From NCBI GenBank assembly GCA_018433975.1, contig JAHDQE010000060.1:1-58728 (forward strand): a stretch of DNA of 58,728 bases, in the 5' to 3' direction. Of the stretch, positions 38,005 through 48,497 are shown one piece after another. Within the stretch, counting starts at the first letter, position 1. Each line of letters begins with the position of its first letter. The notes beneath the pieces were generated by a model. It worked only from the letters and a program-made list of their open reading frames with translations. It did no database searches and had not been told where the DNA came from. The DNA is from Ornatilinea sp. (GTDB lineage: Bacteria; Chloroflexota; Anaerolineae; Anaerolineales; Anaerolineaceae). The translations under genes were made by a program, and so were the position numbers.

Positions 38005-38301
38005 TTATCCTTTACCAAATCCTTTTGAAAACATCTTTGTCCTATTCAACCAGAAAAATAACATAGCCCATTTGCCAACAAACACACCCACGATATAAAA
38101 CGCCGTTTGAGCAAATCCTGCACGCAGAGCCAGAAGTGCTGCTGCACCAAAAAGAACCATTCGGATTATCAAACCCAGAAAGAGTAACTGATACGAGAAT
38201 TTAATAGAATCTGGCCCCATCCGGTCCACAGACCATTTCTGCAACAGTGAATTGATCCCTGCTACAAAACCGCCTGAAACAAGCCATAACGCTAAATTCA
38301 T
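38005..38301 (-). CDS. atpR: N-ATPase-specific membrane protein AtpR
   Basis: The 98-residue protein has three hydrophobic segments (about 1-18, 35-60 and 62-85) and lies between atpQ and atpB, the constant position of AtpR in N-ATPase operons. AtpR is specific to this subtype and is thought to help assembly or stabilise the c ring, though its exact function is unsettled. It contains Arg47 and Arg60 in membrane segments (LIIRMVLFG and LLALRAG), consistent with the proposal that it interacts with c-subunit carboxylates. Its start overlaps the atpQ stop by four bases. Confidence 0.85.
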   Translation of the reverse strand: MNLALWLVSGGFVAGINSLLQKWSVDRMGPDSIKFSYQLLFLGLIIRMVLFGAAALLALRAGFAQTAFYIVGVFVGKWAMLFFWLNRTKMFSKGFGKG

Positions 38302-38582
38302 TTCTGTACTTTATCCCGATCCTCTCTCTCGCCAATTTCTCTGTGCTTCTTGGACATCTTTTGAATAAATCTTCCGAGATTATAGTAACTGATTGCCACA
38401 CCCATTACCAACAAACCTATTGTAAATTCATAAGTTGTCGACAGCCATTTGTCCAAATAATGTCCCAACAATACGCCGCCAAAAATAGGAATTGCCAGAT
38501 CCCACCCCAATGACATTGCAACCAATGCCTCACTCCATACAGGGACCAAAAAATGCTTTCTGCCACCTTTGTTATTCTTCAT
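38298..38582 (-). CDS. atpQ: N-ATPase AtpQ (AtpI-like) membrane protein
   Basis: The 94-residue protein has two hydrophobic segments (about 18-37 and 50-72) with the AtpI-type pattern GWDLAIPIFGGVLLGHYLD in the first and a basic/acidic tail. It is at the atpQ position, after epsilon and before atpR. Members of the AtpI family are proposed to assist c-ring assembly or magnesium handling. It could be named either AtpQ or AtpI; the operon position favours AtpQ. Confidence 0.85.
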   Translation of the reverse strand: MKNNKGGRKHFLVPVWSEALVAMSLGWDLAIPIFGGVLLGHYLDKWLSTTYEFTIGLLVMGVAISYYNLGRFIQKMSKKHREIGEREDRDKVQK

Positions 38583-38593
38583 TGGACAACTTC

Positions 38594-38947
38594 TTACCTG
38601 TCTTGCGAATTCATTTTTAGTCTTTGTATTATTTCTCGCGTGATTCGGTCAAACGGATTTCCATCTTCGCTTTCCGATTGATTTTCTTCCAACAAAGGAT
38701 TTGTCATCACGCGGACACAATTATTCTCTACAGACAGGATTCCATCTCCAAGTTCTATCTTCAACAGATTATCCTGTAAATCAAGATAAGTCAAATCACC
38801 AGAAGCCGTGGCAGCAATTAATTTCGTATGACCCGGAAGTATTCCCATACGCCCCCCATCAGAAAGAAGTACTTGAACGGATTTCACTTCGGTTTCAAGT
38901 AGTTTCTTTTCAGGGGTAAGAACAATCAGAGATAACGGGGTGGTCAA
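38594..38947 (-). CDS. atpC: N-type ATPase epsilon subunit
   Basis: The 117-residue protein covers the epsilon beta-sandwich: LSLIVLTPEKKLLETEVKSVQV and GGRMGILPGHTKLIAA, followed by a shortened, charged C-terminus (about 85-117) where longer forms have two helices. Start is a TTG at 38947: there is no in-frame ATG between the atpD stop and this point, and a GGAG site lies about eleven bases before it. It follows atpD, the typical N-type order. Confidence 0.88.
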   Translation of the reverse strand: MTTPLSLIVLTPEKKLLETEVKSVQVLLSDGGRMGILPGHTKLIAATASGDLTYLDLQDNLLKIELGDGILSVENNCVRVMTNPLLEENQSESEDGNPFDRITREIIQRLKMNSQDR

Positions 38948-38968
38948 CGATAGTGCTCCATTTTCCTT

Positions 38969-40393
<1,425 letters not shown>

Positions 40394-40398
40394 CTATT

Positions 40399-40407
40399 AA
40401 TATACCA
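40399..40407 (-). promoter_or_regulatory. Possible extended -10 promoter for the atp operon
   Basis: On the minus strand TGG-TATATT (40399-40407) makes an extended -10 element about 33 bases before the TTG start of atpD. No clear -35 is present at the right distance. The 168-base gap between atpD and the divergent hydrolase holds nothing else recognisable. Confidence 0.4.
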
Positions 40408-40534
40408 AACTTCCTTCTGAGACTGTTTTTTTGCAAAGTTTCAATCTAAAGTCTCTCCACGTAAAAGCGCATCATTCCAAAAGTTACCTTATAATTCATT
40501 CCAAGAAAATCAAATTTATTAATTGGATAATTTT

Positions 40535-41197
40535 ATGGATATGAGAAATCGTTCTGACATCTATACCATTTACGAAAATGGCTGGATTAACCGCATAAGG
40601 CCCGCTCGCACTCCCTCCAAACCTGAAAAGGTTCTCCTGCTGCTCCATGGATGGACCGGTGATGAGCACTCGATGTGGGTATTCACATCCAAACTACCTG
40701 ACGATTACTGGTTAATTGCATTACGAGGCCCTATAAAAACACCGACCAGCGGCTACGCATGGGTTAACCAAACCCCTGGAGTGTGGCCCAAATTAAGCCA
40801 ATTCAAAAGCCAGGTCGATGCTGTGTTTAATCACCTGAATCATCTCAACAAGTATCTTGACATTTCCCCGAACGAATTGGGCGTAATCGGATTCAGCCAG
40901 GGTGGAGCTATGGCCTATTCATGCGCCCTTTTATACCCACATCTGGTACAAAGAACAGCAGTCATGTCCGGTTTTATGCCCACAGTCGATTTACCCGAAT
41001 TGAAAAGTGAAATCCTTCAAAAAAACAAATTCTTGATAACGCACGGAAAGTTAGACGAAATAGTCCCTATCGAAAAAGCAAGAGAAGCAGTCAACTATCT
41101 CCGGAAACTGGGCGTATCTCCTGAATACTGCGAAGAAGAAATCGGGCACAAATTAAGCGCTGCATGTTACAAAACGATACAGCAGTTTTTCACTTAA
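40535..41197 (+). CDS. Alpha/beta-hydrolase (carboxylesterase/phospholipase-like)
   Basis: The 220-residue protein (from ATG 40535; a TTG four codons upstream is possible) has the serine hydrolase pattern of the YpfH/carboxylesterase group: LLLLHGWTGDEHSMW, the nucleophile elbow GFSQGGAMA (Ser about 130), an Asp in THGKLDEIVP and a His in EEIGHKLS. No signal peptide, so cytoplasmic. It likely cleaves short or medium acyl esters or lysolipids. It is divergent from the atp operon and convergent with the SH3 gene, with a five-base gap. Confidence 0.85.
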   Translation: MDMRNRSDIYTIYENGWINRIRPARTPSKPEKVLLLLHGWTGDEHSMWVFTSKLPDDYWLIALRGPIKTPTSGYAWVNQTPGVWPKLSQFKSQVDAVFNHLNHLNKYLDISPNELGVIGFSQGGAMAYSCALLYPHLVQRTAVMSGFMPTVDLPELKSEILQKNKFLITHGKLDEIVPIEKAREAVNYLRKLGVSPEYCEEEIGHKLSAACYKTIQQFFT

Positions 41198-41202
41198 AAG
41201 AT

Positions 41203-41832
41203 TTATCTCCTTTGGGCAATTGTAAACAAGCCAATAAGGATGCCCATACCCGCGAGGAAAAATATAATCAGCCCCATGGGAACGCCCCCCACAGCGTTCA
41301 CTGAATTCTTTACAGTAAAAGTTGGAATTGTCAACGGTGGTGGTTCCGTAAAAGTTGGTAACCTCGTAGGAGCAGAAGTAACCACAAACTGCGCCGCCAG
41401 TGTGGGATCAATTGTGGGTGTGACTAGCGGTGTCGGTGTTGGAGGCGGCTCAACAATAGAAAGGTTTCCTGGGGATAAATCAACCAGAGGAGCGTAAATC
41501 CATGCACTCCCGCCACTCACTCCAGGATATTCAATCCATATCCATTCTCCTCCAACCGATTTACCTTTTGCAGGAGCCTGCTGGCCAGCAAGTAAAACAC
41601 CCACTTTATCATAAAATGTTCCAGGCCCTGAACGCACATTGACCTGGTTTTGGTCCGCGTCGGATTTTACAGTGATCATGATTCCAGAAGGCGTTCCGGT
41701 GACAGTGGGAATATCGACTGTGGGCATTTGTGCAAGGCCTTCCGCCATCACTTCTCCCGGAGAGCTAACCACCATAACCAATAGAAGAGTAAAACCAACA
41801 ATAATTGTTATTGGAAACCATCGCTTTGGCAT
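41203..41832 (-). CDS. Exported SH3-domain protein with Thr/Pro linker and C-terminal anchor
   Basis: The 209-residue protein has a signal sequence (about 8-28, MPKRWFPITIIVGFTLLL), a bacterial SH3 domain (about 55-115: NQVNVRSGPGTFYDKVGVLLAGQ...WIWIEYPGVSGGSAWIYAPL), a Thr/Pro-rich linker (about 130-170) and a C-terminal membrane span (VPMGLIIFFLAGMGILIGLF) with a basic stop. It would bind cell-wall or surface polymer at the outside. Function unknown beyond this. Similar Thr/Pro linkers occur in other exported proteins of this window. Confidence 0.85.
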   Translation of the reverse strand: MPKRWFPITIIVGFTLLLVMVVSSPGEVMAEGLAQMPTVDIPTVTGTPSGIMITVKSDADQNQVNVRSGPGTFYDKVGVLLAGQQAPAKGKSVGGEWIWIEYPGVSGGSAWIYAPLVDLSPGNLSIVEPPPTPTPLVTPTIDPTLAAQFVVTSAPTRLPTFTEPPPLTIPTFTVKNSVNAVGGVPMGLIIFFLAGMGILIGLFTIAQRR

Positions 41833-41872
41833 CTGGTATTTAAATCCTTTACAAAAAATTCTCAGTATTGAT

Positions 41873-41878
41873 TATAAT
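41873..41878 (+). promoter_or_regulatory. TATAAT box just before the zinc-ribbon gene (leaderless candidate)
   Basis: A consensus TATAAT lies seven bases before the ATG at 41886, so transcription would begin at or very near the start codon. A weak -35 (TTACAA, 41849-41854) is at 18 bases. No Shine-Dalgarno sequence is visible. This fits a leaderless mRNA. Confidence 0.5.
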
Positions 41879-41885
41879 CTATACT

Positions 41886-42482
41886 ATGGATCAAAAAGTC
41901 GATCAGAAAGTTTATCATGGGACTATTAAAGTCGAAGACTTTGCCCGCTCACTCATTTCCCGGTTCAACCGCGGGAATTTAATGGTCCAGCAAATTGGCA
42001 GAGGAAAACAAATCGCCGTTCAAATTGCTTCAAGATCAAGCGCCTCCTCTGGAGGTCAAACGGCTATATCAGTCTCTTTACAACAAGTTGAAGATGGCGT
42101 GATTGTAAAAGTAGGCAAACAAGCCTGGCTTGGCGTTGCAGCCAGTTTAGGGTTTACCGCCCTGACAGCGCTCCGAAATCCTATTTCTTTGCTTAATCGA
42201 CTGGATGATCTTGCTCAAGATATCGAATATCTCCAACTAACGGATGAGGTTTGGAATGTAATCGATTCTTCAGCCCGAGTATTAGGCGCCGGACACGAGC
42301 TTTCAGAGAGGCTTCGGAGGTTGGTCTGCGCATATTGCGATACCGCAAATCCGGTAGGAGAATCCAACTGCATCGCATGTGGAGCACCTCTCGGGTCTTC
42401 TCAACCAAAGACTTGTCCCAAATGCGGTTTTGCCAACGGCCCTACAAGTATCACCTGTTCAAATTGCGGAAGTCGCATATAA
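41886..42482 (+). CDS. Protein with two C-terminal zinc ribbons
   Basis: The 198-residue protein (ATG 41886) has an uncharacterised N-terminal domain (about 1-145) rich in short hydrophobic stretches with TAISVSLQQVEDGVIVKVGKQAWLGVAASLG, and two CxxC pairs per ribbon at the end: CAYC...CIAC and CPKC...CSNC (about 148-197). The two four-Cys sites should bind zinc and are common in membrane-associated or regulatory proteins of unknown role. It is divergent from the SH3 gene and convergent with zwf at a 15-base gap. Confidence 0.8.
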   Translation: MDQKVDQKVYHGTIKVEDFARSLISRFNRGNLMVQQIGRGKQIAVQIASRSSASSGGQTAISVSLQQVEDGVIVKVGKQAWLGVAASLGFTALTALRNPISLLNRLDDLAQDIEYLQLTDEVWNVIDSSARVLGAGHELSERLRRLVCAYCDTANPVGESNCIACGAPLGSSQPKTCPKCGFANGPTSITCSNCGSRI

Positions 42483-42497
42483 AGCATCGGAGACTGA

Positions 42498-44003
42498 TCA
42501 ATAAACAGGCTTTCTCCATTGCCGACCGCTGTCCTTATTAATAAAGTCATCTACACCTTGCGGTCCCCATGTCCCGGCCTCATATACGGGCAAATTCTTC
42601 ACCGGGGAATGTTCCCACGCTTCCAAAATACAGGACGTAAAAGCCCATTGTGAAAGGACCTCATCACTTCTGGTGAACAAGGTCGCATCACCCATTAAAA
42701 CATCCAGAAGTAATCGTTCATAAGCTTCTGGAGGCTCACTCCCAAAGGCATTTTTATAATTAAATTCCATGCTTACCGGCGCAATCTGATTAATCGGTCC
42801 GGGTCGTTTTGCGCCAAATCGCAACGTGATTCCTTCATTGGGCTGGAGGTTAATGACAAGCATATTGGGTGCATCCCCTGCCATATTATGCCAATTGAAT
42901 AAAGACAATGGTATTTGCTTGAATTGAATGGCTATTTCCGTAAATCGAGACGGCAATCGCTTACCGGATCGCACATAAAACGGCACCCCTGCCCACCGCC
43001 AATTGTCCACCAGGAGCCGGGCGGCCAGGAATGTTTCTGTTGTAGAAGTTTGAGATACGCGATCCTCCGCTTTATAACCAATCACCCGCTCGTCCCCCAT
43101 ATAACCTCCTGCATATTGTGCTCTGTAAGTATTCAGCCCAACATCTGCATCACATACAGGCCGCAATGCCCGCAAAACCTTCACCTTCTCATCGCGAACG
43201 GCTTTTGCATTAAATGCTACCGGGGCTTCCATCGCAGTCAGGCTCAATAATTGAAGAAGATGATTTTGAAACATATCCCTGATAACACCGGATTTCTCAT
43301 AATAACCGGCTCGGGTTCCCACGCCAACTGTTTCCGCTACGGTAATCTGTACATGATCGACGAAATTGCGGTTCCATAAAGGTTCAAATATTCCATTGGC
43401 AAAACGGAACACCAAAATATTCTGTACCGTTTCTTTGCCCAGATAGTGATCTATTCGATAAACCTGATCTTCCTCAAACACACTATGGATTTCCTTTTCA
43501 AGGACTTCAGCCGAAGCCAGATCTCTACCGTATGGTTTTTCCACAACAATCCTTGTCCATCCCGCACCCCGCGTCATCAATCCACTCTTACCAATTTTTT
43601 GGATGATTTCAATATAGGCATCGGGGGGGGTGGCCAGGTAGAAAAGGGTATTATAAATATCCAATTCATTCAATTTTTCCAGCAGTGCTTGATATCCCGC
43701 AGCATCTTCAAAAGTGGATTGAACATAACTGGCATTCTCTAATAAATTTTCAACCACAGTGGTGTCCAAATTCGTATTTTTGGAAAATTCATCCAGCCCT
43801 TTACGCAATTTATCTTTTAATATTTCATCTGTCCAATCTCTTCTAGCAAAACCGATAATTTTTAAGGGCTCCGGTAATCGTTTAGAAATTGACAGCTCAT
43901 ATAATGCCGGTATCAATTTTCGGCGGGTTAGATCACCTGTAACACCAAATATTACAAAAGCTATTGAACCTGACAGGCCACTTTTTGTTGATAAATCTTC
44001 CAT
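42498..44003 (-). CDS. zwf: Glucose-6-phosphate 1-dehydrogenase
   Basis: The 501-residue protein starts at the ATG at 44003 (GGAG site eight bases upstream; a TTG six codons upstream is less likely). It has the coenzyme motif [19 protein letters not shown] (near the N-terminus), the active-site motif [13 protein letters not shown] (about 190-202) and [11 protein letters not shown]. It oxidises glucose-6-phosphate to 6-phosphogluconolactone, giving NADPH. Length is normal. It stands alone: no gnd, pgl or tal gene is adjacent. The coding sequence has a run of eight C (G on the plus strand, 43623-43630) in the ATPPDA segment. Confidence 0.95.
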   Translation of the reverse strand: MEDLSTKSGLSGSIAFVIFGVTGDLTRRKLIPALYELSISKRLPEPLKIIGFARRDWTDEILKDKLRKGLDEFSKNTNLDTTVVENLLENASYVQSTFEDAAGYQALLEKLNELDIYNTLFYLATPPDAYIEIIQKIGKSGLMTRGAGWTRIVVEKPYGRDLASAEVLEKEIHSVFEEDQVYRIDHYLGKETVQNILVFRFANGIFEPLWNRNFVDHVQITVAETVGVGTRAGYYEKSGVIRDMFQNHLLQLLSLTAMEAPVAFNAKAVRDEKVKVLRALRPVCDADVGLNTYRAQYAGGYMGDERVIGYKAEDRVSQTSTTETFLAARLLVDNWRWAGVPFYVRSGKRLPSRFTEIAIQFKQIPLSLFNWHNMAGDAPNMLVINLQPNEGITLRFGAKRPGPINQIAPVSMEFNYKNAFGSEPPEAYERLLLDVLMGDATLFTRSDEVLSQWAFTSCILEAWEHSPVKNLPVYEAGTWGPQGVDDFINKDSGRQWRKPVY

Positions 44004-44253
44004 AGTGTGAACTCCAATCAATAATTTCTAATATAATTGCATGTCAAGTATTATCTGTTTATTGACAAATTATTTCTGTTTTTACCAGCCTCTATTTTAT
44101 AATGGATTATGGTAGTATGCTGATAAGTATACACAATTTTGATAATGTACTTTGTAATCAATGTATCATAAAGCATACAAATCTAATCCTGCATTCTTCT
44201 GTATGAACTTCTTATTCCATCTGATATCATGGAATACAAAAAGGTCTTTTCCC

Positions 44254-45261
44254 ATGAAAAAGAGATGTAATGCCATTACAGATGTGCCTGGTGTAAAAGT
44301 TGGGCATAGCCAAAACATGGAAGCATTCACTGGCTGCACCGTAATTCTCACTGAAGCCGGCGCTGTTGGTGGCGTTGATCAGCGTGGTGGCGCTCCCGGC
44401 ACGAGAGAAACCGACGCACTCCGTCCTATGCACATGGTGGATAAAATACATGGAATCGTATTGTCTGGCGGATCCGCTTTTGGACTGGATGCTGCCAGTG
44501 GTGTTATGAAATATCTTGAAGAAAAAAACATTGGCGTAAATACCGGAGTTGCTAAAGTACCGATTGTACCCTCGGCAATACTGTTTGATCTTGGGATCGG
44601 GAAAAGCAACGTTCGGCCAGATGCCCAGATGGGTTATGAGGCCTGCCTGAATGCTACCGAAAGCAATCAGGAGCAAGGGAATGTAGGCGCGGGGACAGGG
44701 GCATCGGTTGGAAAAATTCTTGGAATGAAACAAGCCATGAAATCAGGAATTGGAACCGCCAGCATGGAAATTGGAAACGGTGTAATTATTGGGGCCATTA
44801 TCGCCGTCAATGCGTTTGGTGATGTTGTATCCCCTGCTGAGGGTAAGATTTTAGCTGGTGTCAGATCAATGCAAACCGGTCTAATTAAAATTGGAAGTCC
44901 GGGATATTTTGCGGATACCATGAAAATTTTAAGTACCCTCGCTGGCCGTCAAATTATGAGGTTCGCATCCAGGCAGAACACGGTAATTGGTGTCGTTGCG
45001 ACAAACGCAATTCTGACAAAAAACGAGGCAAATAAAGTCGCCCAAATGGCGCACAATGGGCTTGCGCTGACAATCAAACCAGCCCATACCATGTTTGATG
45101 GAGATACAATTTTTGCTGTTGCGACGAACAGAAGAAAAATAGATGTGAACATCGTAGGAGCTTTTGCGCCAGAGGTCGTAGCTCAAGCGATCATCAATGC
45201 TGTCATGGCAGCTCAATCCATTCCAAATTATCCGGCAGCCAATGCGTTATTGAAAGGATAA
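44254..45261 (+). CDS. P1-family self-processing peptidase (DmpA/NylC/BapA-like)
   Basis: The 335-residue protein (ATG 44254, with an AAGGT site upstream) has the family segments ITDVPGVKVGHSQ, TVILTEAGAVGGVDQRGGAPGTRETD, HGIVLSGGSAFGLDAASGVM and GNVGAGTGASVGK. The predicted cleavage and nucleophile site is Asn242-Thr243 (RQNTVIGVVATNA), as in the NylC group, which would split the chain into alpha and beta parts. Family members cleave N-terminal residues, beta-peptides or amide oligomers. Start sites upstream at 44161 have no family similarity. Substrate unknown. Confidence 0.88.
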   Translation: MKKRCNAITDVPGVKVGHSQNMEAFTGCTVILTEAGAVGGVDQRGGAPGTRETDALRPMHMVDKIHGIVLSGGSAFGLDAASGVMKYLEEKNIGVNTGVAKVPIVPSAILFDLGIGKSNVRPDAQMGYEACLNATESNQEQGNVGAGTGASVGKILGMKQAMKSGIGTASMEIGNGVIIGAIIAVNAFGDVVSPAEGKILAGVRSMQTGLIKIGSPGYFADTMKILSTLAGRQIMRFASRQNTVIGVVATNAILTKNEANKVAQMAHNGLALTIKPAHTMFDGDTIFAVATNRRKIDVNIVGAFAPEVVAQAIINAVMAAQSIPNYPAANALLKG

Positions 45262-45381
45262 TTAATATTTGCTCTTTTTTAAAAACTCTTTTAAACTATA
45301 GTATGTAGTGTAAAGAACGGATCAAGTTTTCTCCATATAGCTATAGGGACAGAATAACTAAGAGACGGAGGAGGTATTATC

Positions 45382-46230
45382 ATGATTAAAATAATTGCTG
45401 ATACAACTTCAGGAATCTCTTTAAGTGACGCCAGGAAACTGGGATTGGCTTATATTCCGCAGATTATCATTTTTGGGAACAAATCATATCGCGATGATAC
45501 AGAGCTGGATACGGAAAAATTTCTTAAAATGCTTGGAGATTCTCCTATCCTTCCCAAAACTGCCGCTCCTCCGCCCTCACTTTATACCCCCATTTATCAA
45601 GAATATGGGCAAAAGGGAAATACTATTTTTGTAATTTGTCCCTCTCAAAAACTGAGCGGGACTTTCAGAAGCGCCACTGTTGCTGCCCGAGATTTCCCCA
45701 ACGCCGATATCCGAATTATTGACACCCAAACAATTGCAGGAGGCCTGGCTACTCTTGTGATCCAGGCAAGTGAATGGGCAGATTCCGGCATATCCCCTGA
45801 TGAACTTGAAAGAAAAATCATTGCTATGTCCGCACTTAATAAAACTTATTTCATGGTCGACACACTGGAATTTTTACAAAAGGGTGGGCGAATTGGCGGC
45901 GCAGCCGCTTTATTAGGCGGCATTTTAAAAATCAAACCGATTTTAACAACTTTAGATGGTGAAGTCCAATCTTTCGAAAGTCAACGCACCCATCGGAAAG
46001 CATTTGCCCGGTTAAAAGAATTAGTTATTTCCCAATATACACCTGGAGAAAATGTGTACCTTAGCGTCATGCATGGAGATGCAAGAGATGAAGCAGAGGC
46101 TCTGGCAGCAGATTTCGCAAACCTGATGAATATTCAAGATATTCCAATTTATGAGCTTCCCCCGGCCATTCTGGTACATGCTGGTCCGGGCGTTCTCGCT
46201 GCCAGCTATTTTTCAAAGGCTGCACAATAA
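45382..46230 (+). CDS. DegV family fatty-acid-binding protein (first of pair)
   Basis: The 282-residue protein begins MIKIIADTTSGISLSDARK, typical of DegV, with the phosphoryl and fatty-acid-binding loop PKTAAPPPSLYTPIYQEY, the STRG-like region PSQKLSGTFRSATVAA, VDTLEFLQKGGRIGG and the ending HAGPGVLAASYFSK. DegV proteins carry bound fatty acid and serve fatty-acid kinase FakA in Firmicutes. A strong GGAGGAGG site precedes it. It is followed after 43 bases by a paralogue of the same length. No FakA gene is in the window. Confidence 0.92.
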   Translation: MIKIIADTTSGISLSDARKLGLAYIPQIIIFGNKSYRDDTELDTEKFLKMLGDSPILPKTAAPPPSLYTPIYQEYGQKGNTIFVICPSQKLSGTFRSATVAARDFPNADIRIIDTQTIAGGLATLVIQASEWADSGISPDELERKIIAMSALNKTYFMVDTLEFLQKGGRIGGAAALLGGILKIKPILTTLDGEVQSFESQRTHRKAFARLKELVISQYTPGENVYLSVMHGDARDEAEALAADFANLMNIQDIPIYELPPAILVHAGPGVLAASYFSKAAQ

Positions 46231-46273
46231 CTTTCACTCATATTTATTATTGCATTATGAAAGGAATTATTAA

Positions 46274-47122
46274 ATGATCAAAATAGTTGCCGACACCACT
46301 TCTGGTATACCGGTTGCCAAAGCAAAGGAAATGGATATCGCTTACATTCCGCAGGTCATCATGTTTGGGGAAAAATCTTACTTTGATGATAAGGATTTGG
46401 ACACAGATACTTTCCTTAAAATGCTGGTTGAATCATCCACGCTTCCTCAAACCGCTGCGCCACCACCTGCTTTATACAATCCCATCTATGAGGAATTTGG
46501 AGGAAAGGGCAATACGATTTTTGTCATTTGTCCATCCACAAAACAAAGCGGAACCGCTCGCAGTGCAACCATTGCTGCCCAAGATTTCCCGGATGCAGAT
46601 ATTCGAATCATTGACACAATGGTCATTGGTGCTGGACTGGCAAGCCTGGTAATCAAAGCTAAAGAATGGGCGGCTATGGGTTGGGACGCCAACACCATTG
46701 AAAAAGAATTGATTGATTTAATCCATCGGGAAAAAAATTATTTTGTGGTGGATACCCTGGAATTTCTTCACAAAGGAGGAAGGATTGGGGGTGCAAAGGC
46801 TCTGTTTGGTGGATTACTTCAAGTCAAGCCTATTTTAGGAATTCGCACTGGTCAGGCTGAACCAATTGAAAGCCAACGAACTCATCGGCGTGCTTTACAA
46901 CGCCTCAAGGAACTCGTAATTTCCGAATGTCCCAAGGGCGAAGAATCGATGCTGGCCGTAATGCATGGTGACGCGGAAGATGTTGCCAACAAATTGGCAG
47001 AAGAATTTGCCGCCACGTTTGAGCTATCCAGCGTTCCGGTCTATGAATTACCCCCTGCATTTTTGGTGCATGCCGGTCCCGGCGTTTTGGGGGTCAGTTT
47101 CTTTACACAAAAAGCCAAATAG
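46274..47122 (+). CDS. DegV family fatty-acid-binding protein (second of pair)
   Basis: This 282-residue protein matches its neighbour at 45382 in length, layout and most motifs (MIKIVADTTSGIPVAKAKEM; PQTAAPPPALYNPIYEEF; PSTKQSGTARSATIAA; VDTLEFLHKGGRIGG; HAGPGVLGVSFFTQ). By eye roughly 60% of residues agree. The pair looks like an old tandem duplication with divergence, perhaps for different fatty-acid selectivity. A bidirectional terminator follows directly. Confidence 0.92.
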   Translation: MIKIVADTTSGIPVAKAKEMDIAYIPQVIMFGEKSYFDDKDLDTDTFLKMLVESSTLPQTAAPPPALYNPIYEEFGGKGNTIFVICPSTKQSGTARSATIAAQDFPDADIRIIDTMVIGAGLASLVIKAKEWAAMGWDANTIEKELIDLIHREKNYFVVDTLEFLHKGGRIGGAKALFGGLLQVKPILGIRTGQAEPIESQRTHRRALQRLKELVISECPKGEESMLAVMHGDAEDVANKLAEEFAATFELSSVPVYELPPAFLVHAGPGVLGVSFFTQKAK

Positions 47123-47130
47123 TTTTTACA

Positions 47131-47166
47131 AAAGAGGACGATTTTCTCAAATCGTCCTCTTTTTCA
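47131..47166. terminator. Bidirectional intrinsic terminator
   Basis: A 14-bp perfect stem (AAAGAGGACGATTT with its complement) closes a TCTC loop, followed by TTTT on the plus strand and preceded by AAAA-type runs giving Ts on the minus strand. It ends the degV pair on the plus strand and the iron-ADH gene on the minus strand. Confidence 0.9.
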
Positions 47167-47174
47167 TCTTCTTT

Positions 47175-48329
47175 CTAAAGAGCTTTTGTTAATATTTCTT
47201 CCAGTTGTTCATCCGTCAAATTTACGGGGTTGCCCTTCATACTGCTTGAACTTTGCGATTTACGAATTATTGAAGGAAAGTCCGATGAAGTAACTCCATA
47301 GGTTGACAAAGCTGGAATTTTTAATTCCTCTACAAGATCCTTTAACCAGAGTACGCCATCTTCAATAGAAGCCTCCGGATTATTGGTCAATAGTTCAGCA
47401 ATTTCTTTATATCGCAGTAATTTCTCGCTTTCAGGTTCTCCGGATTTCAATACCCTCACATTCATCTCTGTTACGAATGGCAAAAGCCGGCCGCATACTG
47501 CGCCATGGGGAGCATCAAACATACCGCCAAATGGCCCCGCGAATCCGTGAACCGCACCCAATCCGGCATTGGCTAAAGACAGTCCTCCTAAAAGGCTCGT
47601 CCACGCCATGTCTCGACGTGCTTCCACATTCAACCCATCATGATAAGCTTTCCTCAGGGATCGGGACGCACATCGGATTCCCTCCTTCGCAAATTGATCG
47701 GTCATCGGGTTAGAACGCCTTGAAACATAAGGCTCAAGGACCTGGGTTAGAGCATCAGTACCTGAGCTGGCGGTGACTGATGGCGGCATCGAATAGGTTA
47801 ACTCCGGATCAACAATCGCATACTTTGGAATAATTAAATAGCTTCTTAAACTTACCTTGACCTTCTTCTCAGGTACTGACAAAACTGCATTTCGGGTTAC
47901 TTCTGTTCCCGTTCCGGCAGTTGTTGGAATCGCAATTAATGCAGCGGCCGGGTTCTTGAGGGGTTGATTTTTTCCAACGACTTCCAGATAATCAAGAATG
48001 TCACCAGTGTTCGTAAGCATTGCAGAAACCGCTTTGGCAGTATCTAAAACACTTCCGCCGCCAAAACCAATCACATAATCGCATTGGTTTTTCCTTGCAT
48101 TGATAACAGCATCCTGCAGCAATTGGGTTGATGGCTCACCTTCAACAACATACTGGACCCATTCAATCTCCGATTGCAGCAATTCGTTAAATAGTTTCTT
48201 GGGACCGGCGCTTCCTTTACCGGTAACAACAAAAGCTTTTTTCCCACTCTCCAATGCAATACTATTGACTTGTTTTAAGCTTCCTTCTCCGAAAAGGATC
48301 CTCGAAGCAGTTGCAAACTGAAACTGCAT
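47175..48329 (-). CDS. Iron-type alcohol dehydrogenase homologue with altered metal site
   Basis: The 384-residue protein (ATG 48329 with GGAGGG site) has the type III ADH layout: an NAD domain with CDYVIGFGGGSVLDTAKA and IPTTAGTGTEVTRNAVL, and the metal-binding helical domain. The metal ligands of FucO are Asp, His, His, His; here they align with Asp192, Gln196 (TDALTQ), His261 and His275 (AVHG...APHG). The extra conserved His in HGxxHP is also replaced by Gly265. Thus one of four metal ligands is substituted, so iron, zinc or no metal could be used. Likely substrate is an alcohol, diol or aldehyde; not determined. Confidence 0.88.
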   Translation of the reverse strand: MQFQFATASRILFGEGSLKQVNSIALESGKKAFVVTGKGSAGPKKLFNELLQSEIEWVQYVVEGEPSTQLLQDAVINARKNQCDYVIGFGGGSVLDTAKAVSAMLTNTGDILDYLEVVGKNQPLKNPAAALIAIPTTAGTGTEVTRNAVLSVPEKKVKVSLRSYLIIPKYAIVDPELTYSMPPSVTASSGTDALTQVLEPYVSRRSNPMTDQFAKEGIRCASRSLRKAYHDGLNVEARRDMAWTSLLGGLSLANAGLGAVHGFAGPFGGMFDAPHGAVCGRLLPFVTEMNVRVLKSGEPESEKLLRYKEIAELLTNNPEASIEDGVLWLKDLVEELKIPALSTYGVTSSDFPSIIRKSQSSSSMKGNPVNLTDEQLEEILTKAL

Positions 48330-48497
48330 ATTACCCTCCACACTTAATTAATATTACTTTTTAATACTCATCCAGAACAACAGGGATCGCATTTGCAAAA
48401 ATATACTCTGCCGGGCACGGTCGAAACAACTTTAAGAAAGACTATAGAACCTAGCCCGGAGAGAAAACTCTATACGAAGAATATACGGGATAAATTC

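Noticed and set aside
44062..44103. Promoter TTGACA...TATAAT upstream of the P1 peptidase gene
   Set aside because: Both boxes are perfect but 30 bases apart, far from the 16-18 needed, so they cannot act together.
44227..44733. Minus-strand open frame antisense to the P1 peptidase gene
   Set aside because: It has no domain pattern or ribosome site and overlaps a gene with a strong family signature; it is a shadow of codon use on the other strand.
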